Of a stretch of DNA of 64,000 nucleotides, positions 47,717 through 56,210 are shown one piece after another. Positions within the stretch are counted from its first letter, which is position 1, and each line of letters starts with the position of its first letter. The position numbers and the translations under genes were made by a program. The notes under the pieces are model-generated. The model was not told the origin of the DNA and made no database searches. It saw nothing but the letters and a program-made list of their open reading frames with translations. Source of the stretch: Lutibacter litoralis (lineage in GTDB: Bacteria > Bacteroidota > Bacteroidia > Flavobacteriales > Flavobacteriaceae); the NCBI RefSeq assembly GCF_014646675.1, contig NZ_BMNS01000001.1:242212-306211 (forward strand), written 5' to 3'.

Positions 47717-47914
47717 ATGTTACAGCTCGACAACAAAATAGCATCTGCACTTATAGGCAGTCTAACTCTAGAAGAGTTGGAAGCTATGGTTGAGCTCAAA
47801 AAACAAGAAAGAAATAAATTATCTGCTCCTGTACAAATGACAAAAGATGAGAAAATTAAAAACTATTGCAAAGAACTACTAAAGAAAAAGCTCTATGCAC
47901 CTAAATATAAATAA
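47717..47914 (+). CDS. Small hypothetical protein (65 residues)
   Basis: A helical, lysine-rich protein: MLQLDNKIASALIGSLTLEE then LEAMVELKKQERNKLSA and a basic tail KELLKKKLYAPKYK. The length and the position just upstream of the primase-helicase recall small DNA-binding or excisionase-like proteins of integrative elements, but no helix-turn-helix signature is clear. 85 bp before the primase start. Confidence 0.55.
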   Translation: MLQLDNKIASALIGSLTLEELEAMVELKKQERNKLSAPVQMTKDEKIKNYCKELLKKKLYAPKYK

Positions 47915-47999
47915 ATTTTTAAAGAGAAAAACCAAATGAATAGAAGATTAGAAACGTGTTTAATAAAAAAAGAAAATTTTAATATTAAAGTAGTACAAT

Positions 48000-49436
48000 A
48001 TGGATAATAATAAGAAACAAGTAATTTTAAATTGTTTGGAGCAAATAACGGTTGAAGTTAACTTACCCGTGGCTCAAAAAACAATTTTTAATACCATCAA
48101 AACACAGTCAATTGCGGTAGATTTTTTAGGTATAGTTAACTCAAATGGGGTTAAACAGACCAAAGTAACAAAAGATCAGTACGTTATAATAACTGTAGAT
48201 CAATTTTTAAAAAAGCTTAAGGATGAAGGATACGAATTAATTGCTAAAAATGAGGAGATATTCATTTATAATGGTGCGTTTTGGGAGAAGGTAGAATACG
48301 ACACTATAAAAAAAATATTATACGTAATTTCAACAAAATTCAAAGTTCCAAAGTTTAAAGCAAAACATTATTCTTTTAGAGACGAGCTTTTTAGGCAGTT
48401 AAAGACTACAATTGTCACACCTAATTTTTCAGACGAAAAACCGATAAGAATAAATGTATTAAATGGGACTATTGAGGTTGAAGGGCAGAAAATTAATATG
48501 TTAAATTTTAATCAAGACCATTTTCTAACATATCAATTATCCTTTGTTTTTGATCCAAATGCAGAAGCTAGTAAGTTTCAAAAATATTTAGATGAAGTAT
48601 TGCCCGATAAATCTTTACAGTTAGTTTTAGCTGAATTTATTGGCTCAATTTTTATAAAAAATGGGAGCGGAATAAAATTAGAGAAGGCGCTAATACTAAC
48701 AGGTGGTGGAAGTAATGGTAAATCAGTGTTCTTTGAAATTATCAATGCATTATTGGGGCCTGAAAATATTTGTAATTTCTCTTTAGGAAGCCTTACGGAT
48801 AGTTCAGGTTATTCAAGAGCTCAAATTGAAAATAAACTTTTAAATTTTTCGAGTGAAATTGATAGGAAGATGAACATTGCAATATTCAAACAATTAACTT
48901 CAAATGAGCCAGTAGAAGCAAGACATCCATACGGAAGAGCACATCAAATTAAAAATTATGCTAAACTTGCTTTCAACACAAATAGCTTACCAAAAGATGT
49001 AGAATCGACCAAAGCTTTTTTTAGAAGGTTTATTATAATTCCTTTTAATATTGTAATTAAGGAAGAAGATCAGGATAAAGAGTTACATACAAAAATAATC
49101 AACCACGAACTTTCTGGTGTTTTTAATTGGGTAATGAAAGGATTAGCAAGAGTTATTAATCAAAAGGGATTTACACATAGTATTAGTATTGTTGAACAAG
49201 TAAAAAATTACGAAACTGAATCTGATACTGTTAGGGTATTTATGGAAGAATTCGAATATGAAAAATCAACTGATTGTAAATACAGAGTTAAAGATTTATA
49301 TCACACATATAAAGATTTTTGTAAAGATGATGGATATAAACCTTTGAACAATAAAGAGTTCTGTAAATCTCTTAAGAATATGGGATTTTATTTTATAAGA
49401 AAAAACTATGGACAAGCTGTAAATGTGTCACCATAA
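48000..49436 (+). CDS. P4/D5-type phage-plasmid primase-helicase
   Basis: A 478-residue protein with a D5-N-like N-terminal region (FIYNGAFWEKVEYDTIKKIL, IRINVLNGTIEVEG, LSFVFDPNAEASKFQKYLDEVLPD). A superfamily 3 helicase core follows: Walker A GGGSNGKS at 235-242, Walker B region LNFSSEIDRKM, and FNTNSLPKDVESTKAFFRRFIIIPF (motif C/R-finger). A primase-CT-like tail ends it. It lacks an obvious N-terminal catalytic primase (AEP) domain, so it may be helicase only. It should drive autonomous replication of the excised element. The following 266 bp (49437-49702) hold no gene. Confidence 0.9.
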   Translation: MDNNKKQVILNCLEQITVEVNLPVAQKTIFNTIKTQSIAVDFLGIVNSNGVKQTKVTKDQYVIITVDQFLKKLKDEGYELIAKNEEIFIYNGAFWEKVEYDTIKKILYVISTKFKVPKFKAKHYSFRDELFRQLKTTIVTPNFSDEKPIRINVLNGTIEVEGQKINMLNFNQDHFLTYQLSFVFDPNAEASKFQKYLDEVLPDKSLQLVLAEFIGSIFIKNGSGIKLEKALILTGGGSNGKSVFFEIINALLGPENICNFSLGSLTDSSGYSRAQIENKLLNFSSEIDRKMNIAIFKQLTSNEPVEARHPYGRAHQIKNYAKLAFNTNSLPKDVESTKAFFRRFIIIPFNIVIKEEDQDKELHTKIINHELSGVFNWVMKGLARVINQKGFTHSISIVEQVKNYETESDTVRVFMEEFEYEKSTDCKYRVKDLYHTYKDFCKDDGYKPLNNKEFCKSLKNMGFYFIRKNYGQAVNVSP

Positions 49437-49702
49437 AAAGCATTTAAGTTTGTAAATATTAACAAATACCCTTCACTAATATTGTTGGGTGTTTTTAATT
49501 TCAGTAAACTTTTATAATTTAAAGTGTTAATAGTGTAAAAAGTGTCACTGATTTATAAACTTATTATTTATGTATTATCTTTTTTAATCATCTTTTAATT
49601 AAAGTTTTCAATGAAGCAGCACAAATGTCACAAATAACACTTTTTTTAGGTATAATCTAAATATGAAAAATGAATTTAACTTTAAAGACATAAATTAAAC
49701 CA

Positions 49703-50296
49703 ATGAAAAAACAATTCAAAGTAACAGGCTTCTATTATGAAGAGCTAGGATTTAAGTTCCGTAAATATTTAGATATTAAAACAGTTGATACAGACATTCG
49801 AACACCCGACTTAATGGTGATTATGATGAATCCTGGCTCTTCCAGACCGGTAGATGGTATAGATAACAATACCAAAGAATCCTCCGCTATCCCTGATCGT
49901 ACACAAGATCAGATTATGAAAGTAATGCTCAACTCTAACCTTCAATATGCGCGCATTTTAAACCTCTCAGACCTACGCGAAGCTAAAAGTAACATATTCT
50001 ACAATAAAATAATAGATCTAGAGAATAAGGGTATTTCACACTCTATTTTTGATGAAAATCGCCAAGAAGATTTTAACCAACTTTGGATAAATAATGTGCC
50101 GGTCATATTTGGCTGGGGTGTAAATGATCATTTAAAACCTTTGGCTTTAAAAGCAATGAAATCTTGTAACGCTTCAAATCCCTACGGTATTTTAAAAGCT
50201 AATACCAATTGGGCCTATTATCATCCGTTGCCTCAAATTTATAGCAAGCAACAGGAATGGGTGAGTGTCATTACTCAACATCTACTTTCTAATTAA
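49703..50296 (+). CDS. DUF1643 family protein
   Basis: A 197-residue soluble protein. The DUF1643 pattern is MVIMMNPGSSRPVD, YARILNLSDLREAKS, NVPVIFGWGVNDHLKPLALKAM and NWAYYHPLP. Function unknown. The family is often seen on plasmids, phages and restriction islands. It precedes the HsdM operon by 262 bp, so it is probably a separate unit. That gap contains a stretch on the minus strand readable as about 38 codons without a start, possibly a gene remnant. Confidence 0.82.
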   Translation: MKKQFKVTGFYYEELGFKFRKYLDIKTVDTDIRTPDLMVIMMNPGSSRPVDGIDNNTKESSAIPDRTQDQIMKVMLNSNLQYARILNLSDLREAKSNIFYNKIIDLENKGISHSIFDENRQEDFNQLWINNVPVIFGWGVNDHLKPLALKAMKSCNASNPYGILKANTNWAYYHPLPQIYSKQQEWVSVITQHLLSN

Positions 50297-50558
50297 TTAG
50301 ATCAATAATTCATATTTATTTATTAACGGTTAAAGAATAACTTGATGAGATATTTTGAATAATAATAAATGCCCTAAATAAATCGGCAGCTAACTCATTA
50401 AATTTATTAAATTTGGGTTCATCTATTAAAATTGCATTATTCTAGTATTCCTGTATTAATAGGGAGCGATAGTTTTCGTCTCAATTACGAACAAGATTAA
50501 CATAAGAGCATTTTTAGATCCGTATAAATGTTTGAATTAAAAAAAAGGTTAAATAAAT

Positions 50559-52094
50559 ATGTTATCATCTGATATAAAATCAAAAATTAATAAACTCTGG
50601 GACTTGTTTTGGTCAGGAGGAATGGCGAATCCACTTACAGCTTTAGAACAAATATAATACTTGCTTTTTATGCGAAGAGCTGAAGATGTTGGTTTAATTG
50701 ATGAGGATTTCTATAAATGGAGTTTTTACACAAAACTAGATGGCATTGATCGACCAATACATATGAAAGGTGTTTTTGAGCATTTAAAAACTCAGAAAAA
50801 TGGAAATGACTCTTTCTTAAAAGCAATGGAAGGAGCCAATTTTGAAATCACAAAAGAATCACTTCTCGATGCTGCGATTGATTTAATCAATGATATATAT
50901 AAGGAAGCGGATAAAGAAAGAGAACAAGGACAACATTTTCAAGATACTTTAGGAGATTTCTATGAATTAATCTTAAATCAAACAGGAGAAGCAGGCAAAA
51001 ATGGTCAATTTAGAACGCCTAGACATATAATTCAATTTATGTGCGAGCTTTTAAAACCTACTCTTGAAGATACAATTTGCGATGTTACAGCTGGTACATC
51101 TGGATTTTTAGTTGGAGCCTATCAATATATTATCAAAAATAATTCAGATGAAAAACCACAAATAGATGAAAATGGATTTGAAAAACGTACTTCTGGAAAC
51201 TTAATAGAAATAGGTTCTAAGGAAGAAGAAAAACTAACAAAAAACACATTTTTTGGTTACGATATTGATGCTACTATGATTCGTTTGGGTATGATGAATT
51301 TGATTATGCATAATATCAAGGAACCTCATATTAAACGCCTAGATACAATATCTCAGAAGTTTGATGATTTAGAAAAGGATGTTAAATACTCTAAAATTCT
51401 TGCTAACCCACCATTTACAGGAAAAATAGATAGTTTACAAACAAGTTTGCTATTAAATAGAGTTTACGAGCCGAAATTTAATAACGAAGGAAAACGATTA
51501 AAGCAAAATATACAGTCAGAATTATTGTTTCTAGAAAGAATTGTTCAATTACTAAAAATTAACGGAAAAGCTGCTGTTATTGTTCCTGAAGGAGTTTTAT
51601 TTGGTAAGAATAATGCGTACAAGAAGACAAGAGAAATACTACTTAAAGACTGTAATTTAGAAGCAATTATTTCTCTGCCTAATGGTGTTTTCAAACCTTA
51701 TGCTGGAGTAAAAACATCTATTCTGGTTTTTACAAAAAAATCTAATAATAGTAAGGTAAAATGGCATACTAAAAAAGTTTGGTTTTATGAATTGGAAGGT
51801 GACGGGTATAGCCTTGATGATAACCGTAAAAAATTAAAAGAAAATCCATTACCAGAAGCTGTTAAAATTTTTGAATCAAAAAATTCCATTATAAAAGAAG
51901 ATCGTAAAAAACACTTTTATGTTTCATTAGACGAAATTCAAAAAAGCGATCTAGATTTAAGTTATGACTATTATCGAGATTTTGAATATGTTGAGAAAAA
52001 TTATGACCCACCAAAAGATATTTTGAAAGCCCTTTTTCTTTTAGAAGAAGAAATAAGTGTTGAAATGGAAGAACTTAAAAATTTGATTGAATGA
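50559..52094 (+). pseudogene. hsdM: HsdM-type N6-adenine methyltransferase, interrupted by an in-frame stop
   Basis: From the ATG at 50559 the frame encodes a normal HsdM start (IKSKINKLWDLFWSGGMANP, LTALEQI), then TAA at 50655-50657 (codon 33), then YLLFMRRAEDV in the same frame, exactly the family sequence. So one nonsense codon splits an otherwise full-length (511-codon) gene. Downstream ATG 50670 could give a 474-residue protein. Methylase motifs are intact: GQFRTPRHIIQFM, DVTAGTSGFLVGAYQ (SAM) and LANPPFTGKI (NPPF). It overlaps hsdS by 4 bp. It methylates target adenines with HsdS in type I systems. Either a pseudogene, a reinitiating gene or a sequencing error. Confidence 0.85.
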
Positions 52095-53467
52095 AAACAG
52101 TCAAATTTAATGAATTGTTTGTGTTTACAAAAAAGTCAAATTTAAAAGCCAGTGAAAGTGTTGATGATGGCAAATATGCATTTTTCACTTCAAGTAAGGT
52201 AGTTTCAAGAAAAACGGATAAACCTATTTATTTTGAAAAATCTTTAGTTATTGGCAATGGGGGTAGTGCCAATATTCATTATGTCGACGCTCCTTTTTCA
52301 GCAACCTCGCATTGCTATATTGCAGTAAAAACAAGAGTTAATTTAAATATTAAATATGTTTATTACTATTTATTAACCAATATTCATATTTTAGAAAGAG
52401 GTTTTAAAGGTGCTGGGCTAAAGAATATATCAGCTAAATATATTGAGGAAATTGACATTCCTTTTGTTGATTTAGATATACAAGATAAGATTGTGGCTGT
52501 TTTGGACAAAGTCCAGAATTTAATTGAAAAAATAGATGAATCCATTGAGGTTTATAACAATTTATCACAGGCAATATTCTTTGATATGTTTGGGGATCCA
52601 GATAAGAATACTAAAGGTTGGCAGATTAAAAAATTATTACAAAATATAGAATATATTGGAGATATTGGATCTAACGGTAGTAACGCATTAATTTCTAAAA
52701 ACCTTTTGATGAAAGATGATAAGGATTATGCAATAATGGTTAGAACTACAAATCTGCGATCAAATGATTTTTCAAATAAAGTAAAGTATATTTCAAAAAA
52801 AGGGTACGATTTTTTTAAAAAATCTAAAATATTTGGAGGCGAATTTATTATTAATAAAATTGGAAGTGGCGCTGGAGATTTTTGGATTATGCCTAATTTG
52901 AATAAAAAAGTTTCTCTCGGCTTAAACCTGTTAGTTATCCGACCTAAAAATATAAATATTAAATTTTTATTTCATTATCTATCTACGGAATATGGAAAAA
53001 TGATTGTTAAATCAAAAGTTAGAGGTGCAGCTGTACAGTCCATAACAAAAAAATCTATAATAGAATTACCGATTATTAGTCCTCCTATTGATTTACAAAA
53101 CGAGTTCGAAAAAAGAGTTAATAAAATTGAGTTAATAAAAGAAAAGAAACAATCTATATTATCTAATTTTCAAAGTCTATTTTTTAGTTTATCCCAACTA
53201 GCTTTCAAAGGGGAATTAGAATTTAATAGAGCTGTAGATTTAGAAGTTTTAATGGAAAACGATTATGAATTTTTTAAAAATAATAGCAATAAGGAATCTA
53301 TAACACTTTTGATAAAGCGACTTGATAAAGACGAACTAAACTCAAAGAAATTCTATGAACAAGAACTTTATGATAAAGCCAAAATGTTTGTTTTTGAATT
53401 ATTGAATGAGAAAAAAATAAAGCAAGTGTATGATAAAGAGACTCAAAGGATAAAACTTACAGTATAA
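52091..53467 (+). CDS. hsdS: HsdS-type specificity subunit with C-terminal extension
   Basis: A 458-residue protein with two target-recognition domains. TRD1 covers about residues 1-140 (IEEIDIPFVDLDIQDKIVAVL and coiled coil EKIDESIEVYNNLSQAIF at its end). TRD2 covers about 175-345 (IIELPIISPPIDLQNEFEKRV and coiled coil). An extra tail of about 85 residues (from ELEFNRAVDLEVL to KQVYDKETQRIKLTV) is helical and not part of the minimal HsdS. Start and stop codons overlap hsdM (4 bp) and the ATPase gene (1 bp), so the four products are translationally coupled. It should set the DNA target of the methylase and perhaps of the ATPase-nuclease. Confidence 0.88.
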   Translation: MKTVKFNELFVFTKKSNLKASESVDDGKYAFFTSSKVVSRKTDKPIYFEKSLVIGNGGSANIHYVDAPFSATSHCYIAVKTRVNLNIKYVYYYLLTNIHILERGFKGAGLKNISAKYIEEIDIPFVDLDIQDKIVAVLDKVQNLIEKIDESIEVYNNLSQAIFFDMFGDPDKNTKGWQIKKLLQNIEYIGDIGSNGSNALISKNLLMKDDKDYAIMVRTTNLRSNDFSNKVKYISKKGYDFFKKSKIFGGEFIINKIGSGAGDFWIMPNLNKKVSLGLNLLVIRPKNINIKFLFHYLSTEYGKMIVKSKVRGAAVQSITKKSIIELPIISPPIDLQNEFEKRVNKIELIKEKKQSILSNFQSLFFSLSQLAFKGELEFNRAVDLEVLMENDYEFFKNNSNKESITLLIKRLDKDELNSKKFYEQELYDKAKMFVFELLNEKKIKQVYDKETQRIKLTV

Positions 53468-55188
53468 TGAAATTGTTAAATTTTGAATTAGGGAATATTC
53501 CAAATAGTTTTAGAAGCCTACACGCAGGCTTCAAAATTAATTTTCATTCATTATCGGATACAGAAGGAATGGAAGATTTTAGACCTTTTTGTTTTGCAGG
53601 TCTCAATGGTAGTGGAAAGTCTAATGTGTTAGAAGCATTGGCTAGTATATTTTATCATTTAGAGATTTGTGTAGCACAATATTTGCCTGATAGTATAAAA
53701 AATCCTGATAATTTTAAAAGAAATGAATGTTCTCCAGATGCTTTTACTTTAGAATATTTAATAGGTCAGCACGATGGAAGCTATTACTCCATCCAAAATT
53801 TTCATAAAGTTGCTATTACAAAACGGCTTAATGAAGAGCCTAAAATGGAAATTCAAGAATTTCCGTTTGATGATTCTAAAAATAAAGTTGAGATAGAACT
53901 CAACCCACTGCCTGGAAGCGGGAAAAGTGCACCAGGCAAAGCTTATTTACCTGATCACATCATTGGTTATTCTTCTGGTGAAAATGAAATTCTAAGTTTA
54001 CCATTTATTAAAAGTAGATTAGTTCATTTAGATGAATTTATGCAAGCCACTAAAGTTGGTCAAAGAGATTTTACTGAACCTGAGAACGGTTTAATTTTTA
54101 TCGACAATTATATGAGCCAGGCTGTCTTGCTAGCTTGCTTACTATTTGAAAGTGAAGATACATTAAAACCTTTAAAAGATATAGATAATACAGGGATTCT
54201 TGATTTGAAAAGTTTTAGAATGAACATTAATCTACTACATTTTAATTTTCAGAAAGACAAAAAAGAAAACATTTTAAAAATCCTTGAGCATAATCAAATT
54301 GATAAGTTGAAGAAGTGTGCAACTTCTTGGCATACTAATGGCAAGACACTATGGTTAGATTTTTATGTAACACCTGAAACAAAGGAGGCATTTAAACACC
54401 ATTTTAATGATAACTCTTTCGAGCTATTTCAACTTTTCCAATTATTATATGAATTGAATTCTCATTTTGTCAATGAAAACATTAAAGAAGACGTTTATCA
54501 ATCTAATGGATATTACACTGATGGGAAATTGCCTGCAGGAAGTCCTGAGCAAAATATTTTTCATTTTTTAGATTTTTATATAACAAAGAAGATTAAAGAT
54601 ACAGGTGAAATTAAAGATTTATTACTGAGAAATTTTTCTGATGGGGAGCATCAGTTTCTTCATACTATCGGTATATGTTTACTACTGAAAAGCAAAAGAG
54701 TTTTGTTACTTTTAGACGAGCCCGAAACTCACTTTAACCCAAGTTGGAGAGCAAAGTTTATCAAAATTTTAAATGAAAGCATTACTGCTGGTAATAATAG
54801 AAATTATCGTAATGGTCATTTTAATGTTCATTATCTAAAAGATATTCTATTGACGTCACATTCTCCTTTTATAATATCTGACTGTATGCCTCATAATGTT
54901 TTATTCTTTGATAGAAATAAGGAAACTAAAAAAGTTCAAGCTAGAAAAGCAAGTGAATTAGGCTTGAATACATATGGTACTTCTACTGAATTGATACTAG
55001 ATCGATTATTCAACTACAACCAATCCATAGGCGATTTATCAAATGATGTATTAGAGAATGTAGATTTTAAAAATATTGATTCAAAAGACAAAGTAGACGA
55101 AATAAAATCAAAACTAAGAATACTAGGAGAATCTATTGAAAAAGATATGGTTTTAGCACGTTTAAATCGAATTAAATTTCCAAAATAA
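53467..55188 (+). CDS. Restriction-associated AAA (SMC/RecF-like) ATPase, PtuA-like
   Basis: A 573-residue ATPase. Walker A is CFAGLNGSGKSNVLEAL (Lys51). A signature-like segment is LLRNFSDGEHQFLHTI, Walker B is VLLLLDEPETHFNP (Asp417-Glu418), and the switch His is LLTSHSPFIISD. This is the ABC/overcoming-lysogenization-type ATPase used by Septu PtuA and similar defence ATPases, not an SF2 HsdR motor. It shares its last base with the HNH start and its first with the hsdS stop. I recall an NCBI family named restriction system-associated AAA family ATPase that this may match; not verifiable here. Confidence 0.87.
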   Translation: MKLLNFELGNIPNSFRSLHAGFKINFHSLSDTEGMEDFRPFCFAGLNGSGKSNVLEALASIFYHLEICVAQYLPDSIKNPDNFKRNECSPDAFTLEYLIGQHDGSYYSIQNFHKVAITKRLNEEPKMEIQEFPFDDSKNKVEIELNPLPGSGKSAPGKAYLPDHIIGYSSGENEILSLPFIKSRLVHLDEFMQATKVGQRDFTEPENGLIFIDNYMSQAVLLACLLFESEDTLKPLKDIDNTGILDLKSFRMNINLLHFNFQKDKKENILKILEHNQIDKLKKCATSWHTNGKTLWLDFYVTPETKEAFKHHFNDNSFELFQLFQLLYELNSHFVNENIKEDVYQSNGYYTDGKLPAGSPEQNIFHFLDFYITKKIKDTGEIKDLLLRNFSDGEHQFLHTIGICLLLKSKRVLLLLDEPETHFNPSWRAKFIKILNESITAGNNRNYRNGHFNVHYLKDILLTSHSPFIISDCMPHNVLFFDRNKETKKVQARKASELGLNTYGTSTELILDRLFNYNQSIGDLSNDVLENVDFKNIDSKDKVDEIKSKLRILGESIEKDMVLARLNRIKFPK

Positions 55189-56210
55189 TGCTTAGATCTT
55201 ACACCCCTATAAATCATCCAATTTTCACTTTACATCCTCAACTTGAACACCTTGTATGTCAGGTTTGGTGTAACGCATCTGACAACAATACTTGCCAAGA
55301 ATTATTGCAAGAAGATTTTGAAATAATATACAATGCTTATGGCTGGCTGAAAACTGCAATCGATGATATTTATGAAAACTGCAAAGAATTAACTGATGAT
55401 CAAAGAGCAGATATAAGAGAAGCGTATATTATCAATAACAGACTTGAAGAATTATGCAATGGTGATCTTGTACCAATTAATTTAGATCAACTTCATTCAG
55501 TGGTGGAAACCTCTATGAAACCTTTATTAGTAAAGTTCTATGATTATCTATTAGATTTGGCAACAGTAGCAGGAAATAAACTAGATTACTATAATAAGCT
55601 TATTATAAGAAATAGGTTCAACAATTGTCCTTGCTGTGGTTTAACCCCAATCGAATCTGCAGAAACGCATTATAGAGAAGATAATGACCATTACTTACCT
55701 AAGGCAGATTTTCCTTTTGCTTCTGTAAATTTTAAAAATTTGGTTCCCTTATGTGGTAAATGCAATAAAAAATACAAGAGCACCAAAAATCCATTTGAAG
55801 ATGGTAGGGTTTCTTTTTATCCTTTTGATACAAACCATCAAGGAGTTGAAATAAAAACTACAATTGTTAATAGTGAAACTTTAGATTACAGAGCTTTAAC
55901 AGTTAAGGATATCGTTATTGATTTCGATAATAATGCAAACAAAGTAGATACTTGGAATTGGTTATTTGGAATAAAAACTAGATACAATAAAGAGATTAGA
56001 GATTTTTCGAAAACAGAATTAAGAATAATCAAAAACAGGTTATTTAAGAATAGTCAAAGAAAAGGGGGGTTGACTTATGAAGAAATTTTAGAAGATAGGA
56101 TTGAAGAATATGGGTTTGAAAAGTTTGAAGATCGTAAATTCTTAAAAATTCCATTTCTTCAGGAAATAAGAAGGAGTCCAGATTGGATGGCTGTATATAA
56201 TGATTTATAG
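55188..56210 (+). CDS. HNH endonuclease, PtuB-like
   Basis: A 340-residue protein with a helical N-terminal half (residues 1-140) and a zinc-ribbon HNH core: CPCCG at 147-151, EDNDHYLPKA with Asp167-His168, VNFKNLVPLCGKCNKKYKS with Cys189 and Cys192. A helical C-terminal region (QRKGGLTYEEILEDRIEEYG) follows. The HNH core with two CxxC pairs is typical of active nucleases. It directly follows the AAA ATPase gene (overlap of one base), as PtuB follows PtuA in Septu systems. It is about 100 residues longer than small PtuB forms. Last gene of the four-gene operon. Confidence 0.88.
   Translation: MLRSYTPINHPIFTLHPQLEHLVCQVWCNASDNNTCQELLQEDFEIIYNAYGWLKTAIDDIYENCKELTDDQRADIREAYIINNRLEELCNGDLVPINLDQLHSVVETSMKPLLVKFYDYLLDLATVAGNKLDYYNKLIIRNRFNNCPCCGLTPIESAETHYREDNDHYLPKADFPFASVNFKNLVPLCGKCNKKYKSTKNPFEDGRVSFYPFDTNHQGVEIKTTIVNSETLDYRALTVKDIVIDFDNNANKVDTWNWLFGIKTRYNKEIRDFSKTELRIIKNRLFKNSQRKGGLTYEEILEDRIEEYGFEKFEDRKFLKIPFLQEIRRSPDWMAVYNDL

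Noticed and set aside
50297-50444. Minus-strand stretch readable as about 38 codons (DEPKFNKFNELAADLF...)
   Set aside because: No start codon and no recognised family; may be a gene remnant but too short to call.
50559-56210. Ordinary type I RM system with HsdR nearby
   Set aside because: No frame in the window shows DEAD-box helicase motifs with an HsdR N-terminal nuclease; the PD-(D/E)XK gene at 57988 lacks helicase motifs.
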